Source of the DNA: Mycobacterium sp. E2733 | Lineage (GTDB): Bacteria; Actinomycetota; Actinomycetes; Mycobacteriales; Mycobacteriaceae | Assembly (NCBI RefSeq): GCF_001667585.1 | Contig: NZ_LZJZ01000061.1 | Coordinates: 1 to 64,000, forward strand | DNA: 64,000 bases | Direction of reading: 5' to 3' | Part shown: piece after piece, positions 55,417 to 63,613 of the stretch | How positions within the stretch are numbered: position 1 is the stretch's first letter | Layout: each line of letters opens with the position of its first letter | The notes under the pieces: model-generated | The model's database searches: none | Told to the model about the DNA's origin: nothing | The model's input: the letters and a program-made list of their open reading frames with translations, nothing else | Translations under genes and position numbers: made by a program

Positions 55417-55686
55417 GTCGCTCCAAGATCTCCTCGTACGGGTCGCCGGTGGGGCGGCCGGGCGGGGGCGGGCTGCTGTGATGTACCCGGACTGCGGGCC
55501 ACCACAGTGACCTTCCCAACATAGCGTCGCGAAGACGGGTGTGTTTTGCCGGGGTGGGGGTATTCGCCTCGTTTTTGTGTCGCCGCAACCGGGCGGCTCG
55601 GCGCCCCGCGTGGCAAGGGGCGTGCCAACGCGTGTTCCGCGCCCGCGGTTGGGCTGGTAGCCGCGGTATTACCGCAGGTGAAAGGG
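55417..55686 (-). promoter_or_regulatory. Leader and probable promoter region of the nuo operon
   Basis: No gene is visible. Reading towards nuoA, TATGTT (55523-55518) is a plausible -10 with a weak -35, giving a leader of roughly 95 nt; the leader contains a CCCGG/GCGGG-type inverted repeat (55488-55501 area). No SigF-type element faces nuo. The assignment is tentative. Confidence 0.3.
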
Positions 55687-56100
55687 CTAGCGGGTGGGAG
55701 TGCGGAGCAGTCCGAGCACCGTACGGCCCAGGACGATGGGATCGATGGGATGCGGCACCGCGGCTTCGGCCCGCGACCAGTTCGCCAGCCAGGCGTCGTC
55801 CGGACGGCCGGTGAGCACCAGGATCGGTGGGCACGTGGCGAGTTCGTCTTTGAGTTGCTTGGCGATTCCCATGCCGCCGGTGGGCGTGGCCTCCCCGTCG
55901 AGAATGGCCAAGTCGATGCCGCCCTCGTCCATCTGGCGCACCACCATCGGGGCGGTCGCCACCTCGAGGTAGGTCAGCTCGGGCAGGTCCGGATGCAGAT
56001 GCTTGCCCAGCGCCCGGATGACTTGTTCGCGAGTCTTGGCGTTATCGCTGTAGACCAGGATCCGCAGGGCAACGCTGGATTCGGGGCTGGAGTCGGACAC
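55687..56100 (-). CDS. Orphan response-regulator receiver-like protein (Rv3143-like)
   Basis: A single receiver-fold protein of 137 residues, start GTG 56100. The phosphoacceptor Asp seems kept in LAILDGEATPTGG (~73), and a Thr in LVLTGRP, but the acidic pair is reduced to one Asp (YSDNA) and the usual Lys is replaced (VPHPIDP). No output domain. It lies just downstream of the nuo leader, on the same strand, as Rv3143 does in M. tuberculosis, where the protein has been reported to affect the Nuo complex through protein contacts (from memory). Phosphorylation may be weak or absent; a protein-binding switch is likely. Confidence 0.83.
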   Translation of the reverse strand: MSDSSPESSVALRILVYSDNAKTREQVIRALGKHLHPDLPELTYLEVATAPMVVRQMDEGGIDLAILDGEATPTGGMGIAKQLKDELATCPPILVLTGRPDDAWLANWSRAEAAVPHPIDPIVLGRTVLGLLRTPTR

Positions 56101-56130
56101 GGTGCAGATGCTACTGGTGTCGCACCGGCG

Positions 56131-56679
56131 TCACTGGGCAGCCCGCACGAAGACCGCATCGGCCGCCGCCGTCGCCGTCGAGCCGATCATGCCGAGCCGG
56201 TTCCAGCCCAGGTCGAACTGGGTGCGATCCACCTTGGTTTCCCCGGCGATCCGGATCGAACCGTCGTCGAGCTCGGTGATCGTGGCGGACAGGGGCAGCG
56301 GTGCGGTGATGCCCTTGATGGTGAAGGCGGCGCGGAGGTCCGCGGCCTTGCCTTTGGTCGGGTGCACCGCGGTGATGACGACGCTGATCTCCCCGAAACG
56401 CTCGACGTCGAAGAAGTCGGCCGAGCGCAGGTGCTTGTCGCGACGGCCGATGCCGGTGTCCAGGGAGGCCGCGCGGATGTCGAGGCGGCCGAAAACCGCC
56501 CCCTTGCCCGTCAGTTGGCCGTCGCCGCTGAACTCGGTGAAGCGGCCCTTCACGTTCAGCAGGCCCCACATGTTTCGGATCTTGAAGGTGATGGCGGAGC
56601 GGTCGGGGACGAGGTTCCACACGCCGGCCAGGTCGGGATCGTTCAGAAGTGTTTCCAAAGTCGTCATCGTCACCCCCAT
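56131..56679 (-). CDS. YceI family protein
   Basis: A 182-residue lipocalin-like beta-barrel protein (YceI), which in other bacteria binds polyisoprenoid or amphiphilic lipids. Features: GVWNLVPDRSAITFKIRNMWGLLNVKGRFTEFSG, DIRAASLDTGIGRRDKHLRSADFFDVERF and WNRLGMIG. There is no signal peptide, so it is cytosolic, as is common in actinobacteria. Two ATG starts, 56679 and 56667, are possible; the second has a GGGGGTG just before it. Co-directional with neighbours, 30 bp from the next gene. Confidence 0.88.
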   Translation of the reverse strand: MGVTMTTLETLLNDPDLAGVWNLVPDRSAITFKIRNMWGLLNVKGRFTEFSGDGQLTGKGAVFGRLDIRAASLDTGIGRRDKHLRSADFFDVERFGEISVVITAVHPTKGKAADLRAAFTIKGITAPLPLSATITELDDGSIRIAGETKVDRTQFDLGWNRLGMIGSTATAAADAVFVRAAQ

Positions 56680-56700
56680 CTGTCGTGGCGAATCTAACGC

Positions 56701-57090
56701 CTAGTCGATCAACGGCGCGATCTCGGCGGGGTCGAAGTATTCGTCGATCCGGTCGAGCAGCCCGTCGCTGCCCACCCTGATCACGATGCACACCCGCATC
56801 GAGATCGATTGGCCGGCATGGCCGGTCGCGTGCAGGATGTGCTGCTGGACGAAGCCGCCCTCGAAGAATCGCCGGTCCAGGATTTCGTAGCGGCGCTCGG
56901 TGGTCGCGGTGATGAACCAGTCGATGACCCGCAGCGCGCGGGCCTTGCCGTCATCGCGGCGCGCGCCGACTCGCCACACCGCGATGTCGTCGCTCCACAT
57001 CCGGTCAACCGCGGCGAAGTCACCCTTTTCGATCGCCGCGAACAGGCGGTCCGCCGCGTCGGCAATGATTTCCGCGCTCGCACCGGCCAT
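56701..57090 (-). CDS. SnoaL/NTF2-like small protein
   Basis: A 129-residue alpha+beta cone protein of the NTF2-like fold. The N-terminal helices (ADAADRLFAAIEKGDFAAVDRMWSDDIAVW) and strand VCIVIRVGSDGLLDRIDEYFDP match SnoaL-type ketosteroid-isomerase relatives. Active residues are not certain, but an Asp/His pair is plausible (SDDIAVW; HILHATGHAG). GGAG precedes the ATG at 57090, 8 bp after the DUF6285 stop, so it is probably the operon's next member. Possibly an isomerase or hydrolase of a small metabolite; no firm call. Confidence 0.82.
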   Translation of the reverse strand: MAGASAEIIADAADRLFAAIEKGDFAAVDRMWSDDIAVWRVGARRDDGKARALRVIDWFITATTERRYEILDRRFFEGGFVQQHILHATGHAGQSISMRVCIVIRVGSDGLLDRIDEYFDPAEIAPLID

Positions 57091-57098
57091 GCTGGCTC

Positions 57099-57446
57099 CT
57101 ATCCGCTGTCGTCGCTGTCGTATCCGGGATGGGCGGCCGCCAGCCGGCGCCGCACCAATGTGCGCAGGCAGGCGGTGACTTCCATGGCCCGGCCGTCCAT
57201 CTCGCCGGCCCGTATCGAGGCGGCCAGCTCCTCCTCGTCGGCGAAACCGAGGTCGGTCAGCGCTTCGCGGGATTCGCTCTCGCTCTCGTCGAGCAGTTCC
57301 CGCTCGACGATGCGCAACGCGTTGGCGGCCACCCTCGCGTGGAAGTTGACCTGCCCGCTGGTCGCCGCCCGCACGTCGCTCTCCAAAAATTCGGCCACCG
57401 CGGCCACCAGCTCGGCGGCGAGCGGGCGCCCGTACGCGCCGATCAT
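57099..57446 (-). CDS. DUF6285 (LvaB-like) small protein
   Basis: A 115-residue helical protein. The core ELVAAVAEFLESDVRAATSGQVNFHARVAANALRIVEREL is typical of DUF6285. Proteins of this kind are encoded beside APH-type kinases and acyl-CoA dehydrogenases; in Pseudomonas putida LvaB forms a complex with the kinase LvaA and is needed for 4-hydroxyacyl-CoA phosphorylation. The ATG at 57446 shares one base with the kinase stop, so both are made together. The Lva relation is inference from size, family and order. Confidence 0.82.
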   Translation of the reverse strand: MIGAYGRPLAAELVAAVAEFLESDVRAATSGQVNFHARVAANALRIVERELLDESESESREALTDLGFADEEELAASIRAGEMDGRAMEVTACLRTLVRRRLAAAHPGYDSDDSG

Positions 57447-58444
57447 CAGGCGACCCCTTCGAGCAGGTCGAGCAGGTCCCATTCGGTTTCGCACACGCGG
57501 CGACCGATCGTGGCCAACTCCACCGAGCGGAATTGACCGGTCAAATGCCGCTCCGCCTGGTAGCGGCAGATCACTCCCCAGCGCAGCGTGGCCAGCACCA
57601 GCCACCAGTGAAACGCCACGCGGTCAACGCTAGTCCCGCCGGCCTGCTCGTAGGCGTGCAGGAAGCTCTCGATGCTGCCCAGGCCGCCGGCGCCGAGGCC
57701 GGCCGGGGCGCCGAAACGCCAGGCGCGGATGCAGAACCAGGCCAGGTCGTCGTACGGGTCGCCGCGGTGTACCAGCTCCCAGTCGAGGACGGCGGCGAGG
57801 CGGGATCCGTCGACGATGAGGTTGCCCATCCGGTAGTCCCCGTGCACGAGAACGTCCGCCGACGCCCCAGGCCGGTTGGCCTCCAGCCAGCGAAACGCCC
57901 ATTCGAAGGTGGCCGTGGTGTCACCCATGGCGTCGAGCCGCTCCCGCCACTGTGCCAGGGGATCCTCGGGGGCCAGACCGGGGATGCGCGGGTCGGCGCG
58001 GTGGATGGCCGCCAGGGCCTGCGCGCATTGCCGCAGCAGCTCCCCGCGGGCCGCTTGTCCGCCCGCGGCGTCGAGCTGACGCTGAATGCGCCGGACGATG
58101 GTCTCGCCCGCGATCTCGTCGCAGATCAGAAACGGATTCCCCAGTGCGGCAGGTGAATCGTTGGCGATGAGGATGTGGGGGACCGGTGCGCCCGCCGCAG
58201 CGGCGGCGGCCTGGGCGCGCGCCTCCAGCTCCATGCCGGCGTGCACGTCGTCGGGTGCGCCGGTGCGCAGGATCAGCGCGTGGCGTCGCTCGCCGGCCAC
58301 CGCGTTGAACGCCCAGGTGGAGCGGCTGGCGCCCCCGGTCAGCGCGCGCAGGTTCTCAACCGCGACGTCGGCGCCGAGGACCGGCGCGAGCACGCTGGCC
58401 AGTTTCGCGGCGATCTGCGGGGCCAGATCCTCGGTCGACGTCAC
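57446..58444 (-). CDS. APH-type phosphotransferase (LvaA-like)
   Basis: A 332-residue kinase-fold protein. The catalytic loop is LVHGDYRMGNLIVDG with canonical HGD-x4-N, and the metal motif is VLDWELVHRGDPYDDLAWF. The N-lobe starts with LTGGASRSTWAFNAV. Proteins of this branch (ACAD10/11 N-domain, LvaA, FadE36 relatives) phosphorylate the 4-hydroxy group of acyl-CoA. GTG at 58444 overlaps the dehydrogenase stop by 4 bp. With DUF6285 downstream and the dehydrogenase upstream it completes a LvaABC-type set. Confidence 0.87.
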   Translation of the reverse strand: MTSTEDLAPQIAAKLASVLAPVLGADVAVENLRALTGGASRSTWAFNAVAGERRHALILRTGAPDDVHAGMELEARAQAAAAAAGAPVPHILIANDSPAALGNPFLICDEIAGETIVRRIQRQLDAAGGQAARGELLRQCAQALAAIHRADPRIPGLAPEDPLAQWRERLDAMGDTTATFEWAFRWLEANRPGASADVLVHGDYRMGNLIVDGSRLAAVLDWELVHRGDPYDDLAWFCIRAWRFGAPAGLGAGGLGSIESFLHAYEQAGGTSVDRVAFHWWLVLATLRWGVICRYQAERHLTGQFRSVELATIGRRVCETEWDLLDLLEGVA

Positions 58445-59685
58445 TTGCCGAACTTAAACAGCCGCTGCGCCACCCGGCGAATCTGGATCTCCTCCGCTCC
58501 CTCGGTGATCCGGTAGCGACGGTGGTGGCGATAGATGTGCTCGAACGGCTCGTGCCGGCTGTAGCCGAGGCCACCGAAGATCTGCATGGCCCGGTCGGCG
58601 GCGTCGCAGACGAGCCGGTTGGCGCGATAGTTGGCCATCGACACTTTGTCGGAGACCTCCATGTGGTGGTCCCGGTCCAGATGCCAGGCGGCATAGGCCA
58701 CCAGCAGCCGTACCATTTGGGCTTCGGTCTGCAATTCGGCCAGCGGCCATTGCACGGCCTGATTGACCGACAGCGGCTTGCCGAAGACGTTCCGTTTGCC
58801 GGCGTATTCGGCGGCCCGGTCGATGCAGTACTGGGCCGCGCCCAGGCTGCTGGCCGCCTGCCGAATCCTGTTCTCGTGCAGGAACGTCTGCGCGACCTCC
58901 AGCCCGCGGTCCACCTCACCCAGCACCGCATCGGCGGGCACCCTGACGTCGGTCAACCGGACTTCGCCGTGATCGGTCGGCATGTTGAACGTCCACCAGT
59001 AGTAGGGGACGGTGAACCCGGGCGCATCCGTCGGCACCAGGAACGCCGTGATGCCCCACGCCTGGCCGGGCTCGCCGGAGGTGCGCGCGAACACCAGGTC
59101 GTGGGTGGCCCGGTGGACTCCGGTGTTGAACCGCTTGGCGCCGTTGATCACCCACCCCTGCGAGCCTGAGCCGTCGGCCTGCGCGCGCGTCTCGAGCCAT
59201 GTCGCGTCCGAGCCGTGCTGAGGCTCGGTCAGTCCGAACGCCATGGAACGTTCCCCGGTGATCAGCGCCTCGGACCAGAGCCGTCGCTGCTCCTCGGTGC
59301 CGAAGCGCTCCATCATGATCACCTGCGGGAAATTCCCGACGATCGAGGACTCGTTCTGCAGGTCGTTGTGCAAGCCGAGGCCCTTGTGCGCCAGGTGCTC
59401 CCGGATGACGGCCATGTCGACGTTGGTGCCGTCCCGGCCGCCCAGCGACGCCGGTAGCCCGTACCGCAGCCAGCCGGCTTTGTCGGCGCGCCTGCGCATC
59501 TCGGCGAGCAGGTCCTCCCACTCGCGCGTCGGGATGCCGTCGTTGTCCCAGTCGGTGCGGGCATGCTCGCGGCGCTTGTCGAAGTACTGGATGTGTTCGC
59601 GTTCCAGCGGTTTGATCTCGGCCTCGATGAACTCGTCCATCTCCGCGAGCAGACGCGGAAGGTGTTCGGGGAGTGTGAAATCCAC
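58441..59685 (-). CDS. Acyl-CoA dehydrogenase (LvaC-like)
   Basis: A 414-residue flavoprotein with the full fold: N-terminal helices, FAD-binding FGLTEPQHGSDATWLETRA (~155-175), and a helical C-terminus with FGKPLSVNQAVQWPLAE and GGLGYSRHEPFEHIYRHHRRYRITEGAEEIQIRRVAQRLF. The end ARITEG-like motif with Arg/Glu binds FAD and the tetramer. In LvaABC the dehydrogenase removes the phosphate from 4-phosphoacyl-CoA to give the 2- or 3-enoyl and then 3-hydroxy product. AGGAGA precedes the GTG at 59685. Confidence 0.9.
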   Translation of the reverse strand: MDFTLPEHLPRLLAEMDEFIEAEIKPLEREHIQYFDKRREHARTDWDNDGIPTREWEDLLAEMRRRADKAGWLRYGLPASLGGRDGTNVDMAVIREHLAHKGLGLHNDLQNESSIVGNFPQVIMMERFGTEEQRRLWSEALITGERSMAFGLTEPQHGSDATWLETRAQADGSGSQGWVINGAKRFNTGVHRATHDLVFARTSGEPGQAWGITAFLVPTDAPGFTVPYYWWTFNMPTDHGEVRLTDVRVPADAVLGEVDRGLEVAQTFLHENRIRQAASSLGAAQYCIDRAAEYAGKRNVFGKPLSVNQAVQWPLAELQTEAQMVRLLVAYAAWHLDRDHHMEVSDKVSMANYRANRLVCDAADRAMQIFGGLGYSRHEPFEHIYRHHRRYRITEGAEEIQIRRVAQRLFKFGK

Positions 59686-59702
59686 AGTTGTCTCCTAAAG
59701 GC

Positions 59703-60317
59703 TCAAGCGCCGTAGAGGGTTTTCTTCCAGATCGTGGACAGGGTGGTGATGGCATCCTTGTCGCTGATCTTGATGCCCAGGTTAGAGGGACCGACGAAGA
59801 CGGTGGTGAAGTTCTCGAACAGCAGGGCGATGGCCGCCGCGGTGTGTTGCGGGTCGAGCTCGGTTCCGTAGCCCTGCTCCTGGGCGCGATGGACCGAGGC
59901 GGCGACGATGTCCATGCCGAAGCGGCGGAATTCGTTCTGGACGGCCGCGAAGCGTCGCTGGGTGGCGGCCAGCTGGGCCACCGCGATCATGATGCCGATG
60001 TTCTGCTTGAACATGTTCCAATACCCGGTGACCACCGAGGTGAAGAACGCGTCGTCCTCCGGCGAGTCCGGTAGCTCGACGCTCAACCCGGACGGTGTCA
60101 CCACGTCATGCAGGAAGGACTCCGCCAGTGCGGCGAGCAGGTCTTCCTTGTCGGCGAAGTAACGGTAGAACACGGCGGGCGACTTGCCGGCCGCCGACGT
60201 GATGTCGGCCAGCGTGGTGCCGTGAAAACCACGCTCGGCGAACAGCTTTCGGGCGGCCATCTCGAGGGCCTGCCGGGTCTGGCGGCCCTTGGCAGTGAGC
60301 GCCTCCGGAGCGGGCAT
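59703..60317 (-). CDS. TetR family regulator of the catabolic operon
   Basis: A 204-residue TetR protein with HTH RQALEMAARKLFAERGFHG, then LADITSAAGKSPAVFYRYFADKEDLL. It is encoded inside the catabolic gene run: the start shares one base with the HMG-CoA lyase stop and the end lies 17 bp before the dehydrogenase start. It probably controls this operon in response to a CoA thioester or free acid. No operator could be identified because no gap around it is larger than 17 bp; the operator may be upstream of the window end. Confidence 0.88.
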   Translation of the reverse strand: MPAPEALTAKGRQTRQALEMAARKLFAERGFHGTTLADITSAAGKSPAVFYRYFADKEDLLAALAESFLHDVVTPSGLSVELPDSPEDDAFFTSVVTGYWNMFKQNIGIMIAVAQLAATQRRFAAVQNEFRRFGMDIVAASVHRAQEQGYGTELDPQHTAAAIALLFENFTTVFVGPSNLGIKISDKDAITTLSTIWKKTLYGA

Positions 60318-61222
60318 CAGGTCCGCATCCGGTCGCCGGCCCGCAGCAGGGCGCTCGGCAGGTCATGGCCGACAACGGATCTGGCGACGCCGGCCGCGGC
60401 GATGGCGGCCTGCAGGTCGACGTCGACATCGACGCCGCTGTCGCGCAGCAGGTACACCAGGTCTTCGGTAGCGATGTTGCCGGTGGCGCCGGGCGCGAAC
60501 GGGCAGCCGCCCAACCCGCCGACCGAGGCGTCCAGCCGGGTCACCCCGGAGCTGACCGCGGCGTAGGCGCTGGCCAGCCCGGAGCCGCGGGTGTTGTGGA
60601 AATGGCCACCCAGCGGCAGGTCGCCGATCACCGGACGCAGTTGCGCGATCAGCGAACTGACGCGTCCCGGGGTGGTGGTGCCGATCGTGTCGGCGATGGA
60701 CAGGCGGTCGGCGCCGCGGTCGCGGGCGGCCGCGGCGATCTCGAGCACCCGCTCGGGCGGGGTGGGGCCTTCGAACGGGGAGTCCCACGCGGTGGCGATC
60801 ACCACCTCGACGGTGGCAGGAACGCCGGAGGGGCCGTCGTGCGCGATCGCGACGATCTCACCGATCTGGTCGGCGGCCTCGGCGCTGGTTCGCCCGACGT
60901 TCGCCTGGCTGAAGGTGTCATCGGCGGCAACCACATACTCGATCGAGCGCAGCCCCGCCGCGACGGCTCGCTTGGCTCCGTTCGGGCTGGCGACCAGGGC
61001 GGAGAACTCGATGTCGGGGTAGTCGTGCAAGTGGGCGGCGAGCTCGGCGGCATCGGCCATCGACGGCACCTTCGACGGCGAGACGAACGCCGTGGCCTCG
61101 ACCTCGCGGACCCCGGTCGCGGCGATCGCGGCCAGCAGTTCGAGCTTGGCCGACAAGGGAATCGGCGTTTCGATCTGCAGACCGTCGCGCAGTGCCACCT
61201 CGCGGATGTCGACGTGCGTCAC
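60317..61222 (-). CDS. Hydroxymethylglutaryl-CoA lyase family protein
   Basis: A 301-residue TIM-barrel lyase that cleaves a 3-hydroxy-3-methylglutaryl-CoA-like substrate to acetyl-CoA and a keto acid. Signatures: EVALRDGLQIE (catalytic Arg/Asp), GGHFHNTRGSGLASAYAA (metal-binding His pair) and GGLGGCPFAPGATGNIATED (active-site Cys in the cysteine loop). GTG at 61222 overlaps the CoA-transferase stop by 4 bp. The substrate may be a related 3-hydroxyacyl-CoA rather than HMG-CoA of leucine breakdown, given the neighbours. Confidence 0.92.
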   Translation of the reverse strand: MTHVDIREVALRDGLQIETPIPLSAKLELLAAIAATGVREVEATAFVSPSKVPSMADAAELAAHLHDYPDIEFSALVASPNGAKRAVAAGLRSIEYVVAADDTFSQANVGRTSAEAADQIGEIVAIAHDGPSGVPATVEVVIATAWDSPFEGPTPPERVLEIAAAARDRGADRLSIADTIGTTTPGRVSSLIAQLRPVIGDLPLGGHFHNTRGSGLASAYAAVSSGVTRLDASVGGLGGCPFAPGATGNIATEDLVYLLRDSGVDVDVDLQAAIAAAGVARSVVGHDLPSALLRAGDRMRT

Positions 61223-62433
61223 AGCACCTCCTCGGCCCGTAACTCCTCGAGTTCCTCGGCGGTCTTGCCCAGCAGCCCGATGTAGACGTCGGCGTTGTGC
61301 TGGCCGGGACGGGCGGGCCCGGCGTTGCGCACGCGGCCCGGCGATTCCGTGAGCACCGGCACGACGCCCGGTCCCAGAACATCCCGCCCGATCCTTTCGT
61401 CGAAGTGCTCGACCAGCATGCCGCGGGCCCGCAGCTGCGGGTCGTTGACCACCTCGGCGACGGTGTTGATCGGCCCGGCGATCACCCCTGCGGCGCTGAG
61501 GGTTTCGATGATGTCGGCGGGCCGGCGTTCCGCGGCCCACGCGCCGATGATCTCGTCGAGTTCGTCCTGATTGCGGCCGCGGGCGACGTGTGTGGCGAAC
61601 TGGTCGTCGGTGGCCAGCTCCGGGCGGCCCATCGCCTTGCACAGCCGGGCGAAGACGGTGTCCTGATTGGCGGCGATCACCACCCACGAGCCGTCGGCGC
61701 TGCGATAGATGTTGGACGGCGCGATGCCCTCCAGCCGCGTGCCCGACGGTCCGCGCACCACGCCGCCGACGTCGTAGTCGGGGATGGTGGATTCCTGCAC
61801 GGCCAAACATGATTCGGTCAGCGCGACGTCCACCACCTGGCCGCGCCCGGTGATGCTGCGGCGGTACAGCGCCGCCATGGCTCCCTGTGCGCCGAACATG
61901 CCGGCCAGCGTGTCGCCGAGCGAGAGCGCCAGCCTGGGCGGCGGGCCGCCGGGGAAGCCGTTGAGATAGCGCAGCCCGCTAACCGCCTCGGCCACCGAGG
62001 CATAGCCGGCCTTGTGCGCGTCGGGCCCGGTCTGGCCGTAGCCGGACACCCGAACCAGGATGATGCCCGGGTTGCGGGCGCTGAGCACGTCGTAACCCAG
62101 GTCCCATTTCTCCAGCGTCCCCGGGCGGAAGTTCTCGACGATGATGTCCGACTTCTGGACGAGGTCGCAGAACAACTCGCGGCCACGCGGCCGACGGAGG
62201 TCGAGGGTGATCGCTCTCTTGTTGCGCGCGTGCACCGTCCAGAAGACGTGTTGCCCGTCGAGCTCGGCCTGACCCCAGGTGCGCAACGGGTCCTGGGCGC
62301 CGGGGGGCTCCACCTTGATGACGTCGGCGCCCATGTCGCCCAGCAGCCGACCGGCGAAAGGGCCCGCGATGAGCGTGCCCAACTCGAGCACCCGGACGCC
62401 GTCCAGCGGTCCCGCTGGGGCTGGACCGGTCAT
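61219..62433 (-). CDS. CaiB/BaiF family CoA-transferase
   Basis: A 404-residue class III CoA-transferase that moves CoA between carboxylic acids. Signature: RVLELGTLIAGPFAGRLLGDMGADVIKVEPP at the N-terminus, IIVENFRPGTLEKWDLGYD, and SLGDTLAGMFGAQGAMAAL, where the Asp is the catalytic residue. The C-terminal half includes AAERRPADIIETLSAAGV. It probably activates the acid substrate for the downstream lyase and dehydrogenase. ATG at 62433 overlaps the hydrolase stop by 4 bp. Confidence 0.92.
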   Translation of the reverse strand: MTGPAPAGPLDGVRVLELGTLIAGPFAGRLLGDMGADVIKVEPPGAQDPLRTWGQAELDGQHVFWTVHARNKRAITLDLRRPRGRELFCDLVQKSDIIVENFRPGTLEKWDLGYDVLSARNPGIILVRVSGYGQTGPDAHKAGYASVAEAVSGLRYLNGFPGGPPPRLALSLGDTLAGMFGAQGAMAALYRRSITGRGQVVDVALTESCLAVQESTIPDYDVGGVVRGPSGTRLEGIAPSNIYRSADGSWVVIAANQDTVFARLCKAMGRPELATDDQFATHVARGRNQDELDEIIGAWAAERRPADIIETLSAAGVIAGPINTVAEVVNDPQLRARGMLVEHFDERIGRDVLGPGVVPVLTESPGRVRNAGPARPGQHNADVYIGLLGKTAEELEELRAEEVL

Positions 62434-63611
62434 TCTTTGTCCGCGAAGTCGTGGCGGACCAGCCAGCCGGTCACGATGTCGACGGCCGCGCGCAGCTTGT
62501 CGCGCTGGTCGGGGCCGGCGTAATAGTGGGTGGCGCCGGGGATTTCGTGCATCTCCTTGTCATGATGCCCGATCGCGTCGAAGAGCCGCCGGGTGTGGCT
62601 GGGCGTGCAGGCGTCGTCGGCCAGGTTGCCGATGACCAGCGCCGGGACCGCGATGTCGGCGCCGCAGGCCACCCCGTCACCGCGGGCTTCGTCGTAACTC
62701 CATTGCGAGAGCCAGCCGCGCAGCGTGGAGAAGCGGGCCAACCCGACCGGGCTCATGTTCACCACTTGAGGATCCCCCAGGTAACAGGTTCCCGGGCTGC
62801 GTTCGTTGGGATCGACGGTCGGGTCCAGCCAGCGCGGGTCGGCCATGGTGCCGTGCACGACGAAGCAGAATTCGTCTTGCGCGCGCCCGGCCGCCTTCAG
62901 TTCGGCGAGTTTGTGCTTGACCCACGCGGTGATGCGCCGGTTGCGTTCGATCTGTGCGTTGCGGTAGCGGGCCAGGAATTCTTGGCTGTAGGGCGGCTGG
63001 TTCGGGTTGTCCGGGTTGTACAGGTCCAGCTCGGGATCGCGCTTGGTGGGGTCGGACTCGTCGAGGATGGACGCGTCGAGCCATTCGGTCAGCGTGCCGT
63101 GCCGGCTGATGTGCGCCGCCAGCAGCATGATCCCGTCGGCGGCGGGCAGGTCCAGGGCGGTCAGGTCGGGGCCGTCACCGGACGGGCTCGACGTGATCGT
63201 CGGGTGCTGGGCCTGCTGCTGGTAGAAAATCGACAACGAGCCGCCACCGCTCCACCCGGCCAACACCACTTTCTGGTAGCCCAGCCGCTTCTTGGCGTCC
63301 TTGATGCACTCGCCGAGATCCTCGACCACCTTCTCCATCAGCAGCGCCGAGTCGGTGCCGCGGAACCGGCTGTTGCAGTAGATGACGTGATGGCCGGCCC
63401 GGGCCAGCGCGCCCGTCATCGGCAGGTAGGCCCCGCCGCCGATCGGGTGCATGAACACCAGCACGGTGTCCGACGGCTTGTCTTTGGGCCTGAGCAGGTA
63501 GCTCTCCAGCACGGTGATCTCGGCCAGACCGCCGTAGACGTCGCGGACGCCGGAATTGTTCTGGAAGGCAACGAGATAGGGGATTCGTTCGTATTCGTGG
63601 CGGGTCGTCAT
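62430..63611 (-). CDS. Alpha/beta hydrolase
   Basis: A 393-residue cytosolic alpha/beta-hydrolase. Nucleophile motif GWSGGGSLS (Ser ~133), oxyanion region VFMHPIGGGAYLPMTG, catalytic Asp in LADDACTPSH and His in ATHYYAG. Long insertions between strands (DPTKRDPELDLYNPDNPNQP) form a cap. Probable role: opening a lactone or hydrolysing an ester at the entry to the pathway, inferred from the operon. ATG at 63611; the gene upstream ends 2 bp before it. Confidence 0.85.
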   Translation of the reverse strand: MTTRHEYERIPYLVAFQNNSGVRDVYGGLAEITVLESYLLRPKDKPSDTVLVFMHPIGGGAYLPMTGALARAGHHVIYCNSRFRGTDSALLMEKVVEDLGECIKDAKKRLGYQKVVLAGWSGGGSLSIFYQQQAQHPTITSSPSGDGPDLTALDLPAADGIMLLAAHISRHGTLTEWLDASILDESDPTKRDPELDLYNPDNPNQPPYSQEFLARYRNAQIERNRRITAWVKHKLAELKAAGRAQDEFCFVVHGTMADPRWLDPTVDPNERSPGTCYLGDPQVVNMSPVGLARFSTLRGWLSQWSYDEARGDGVACGADIAVPALVIGNLADDACTPSHTRRLFDAIGHHDKEMHEIPGATHYYAGPDQRDKLRAAVDIVTGWLVRHDFADKE

Positions 63612-63613
63612 GT

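Noticed and set aside
55530..55560. GTTTT...GGGTA on the plus strand considered as a SigF promoter
   Set aside because: Spacer is only about 11 bp and no plus-strand gene follows.
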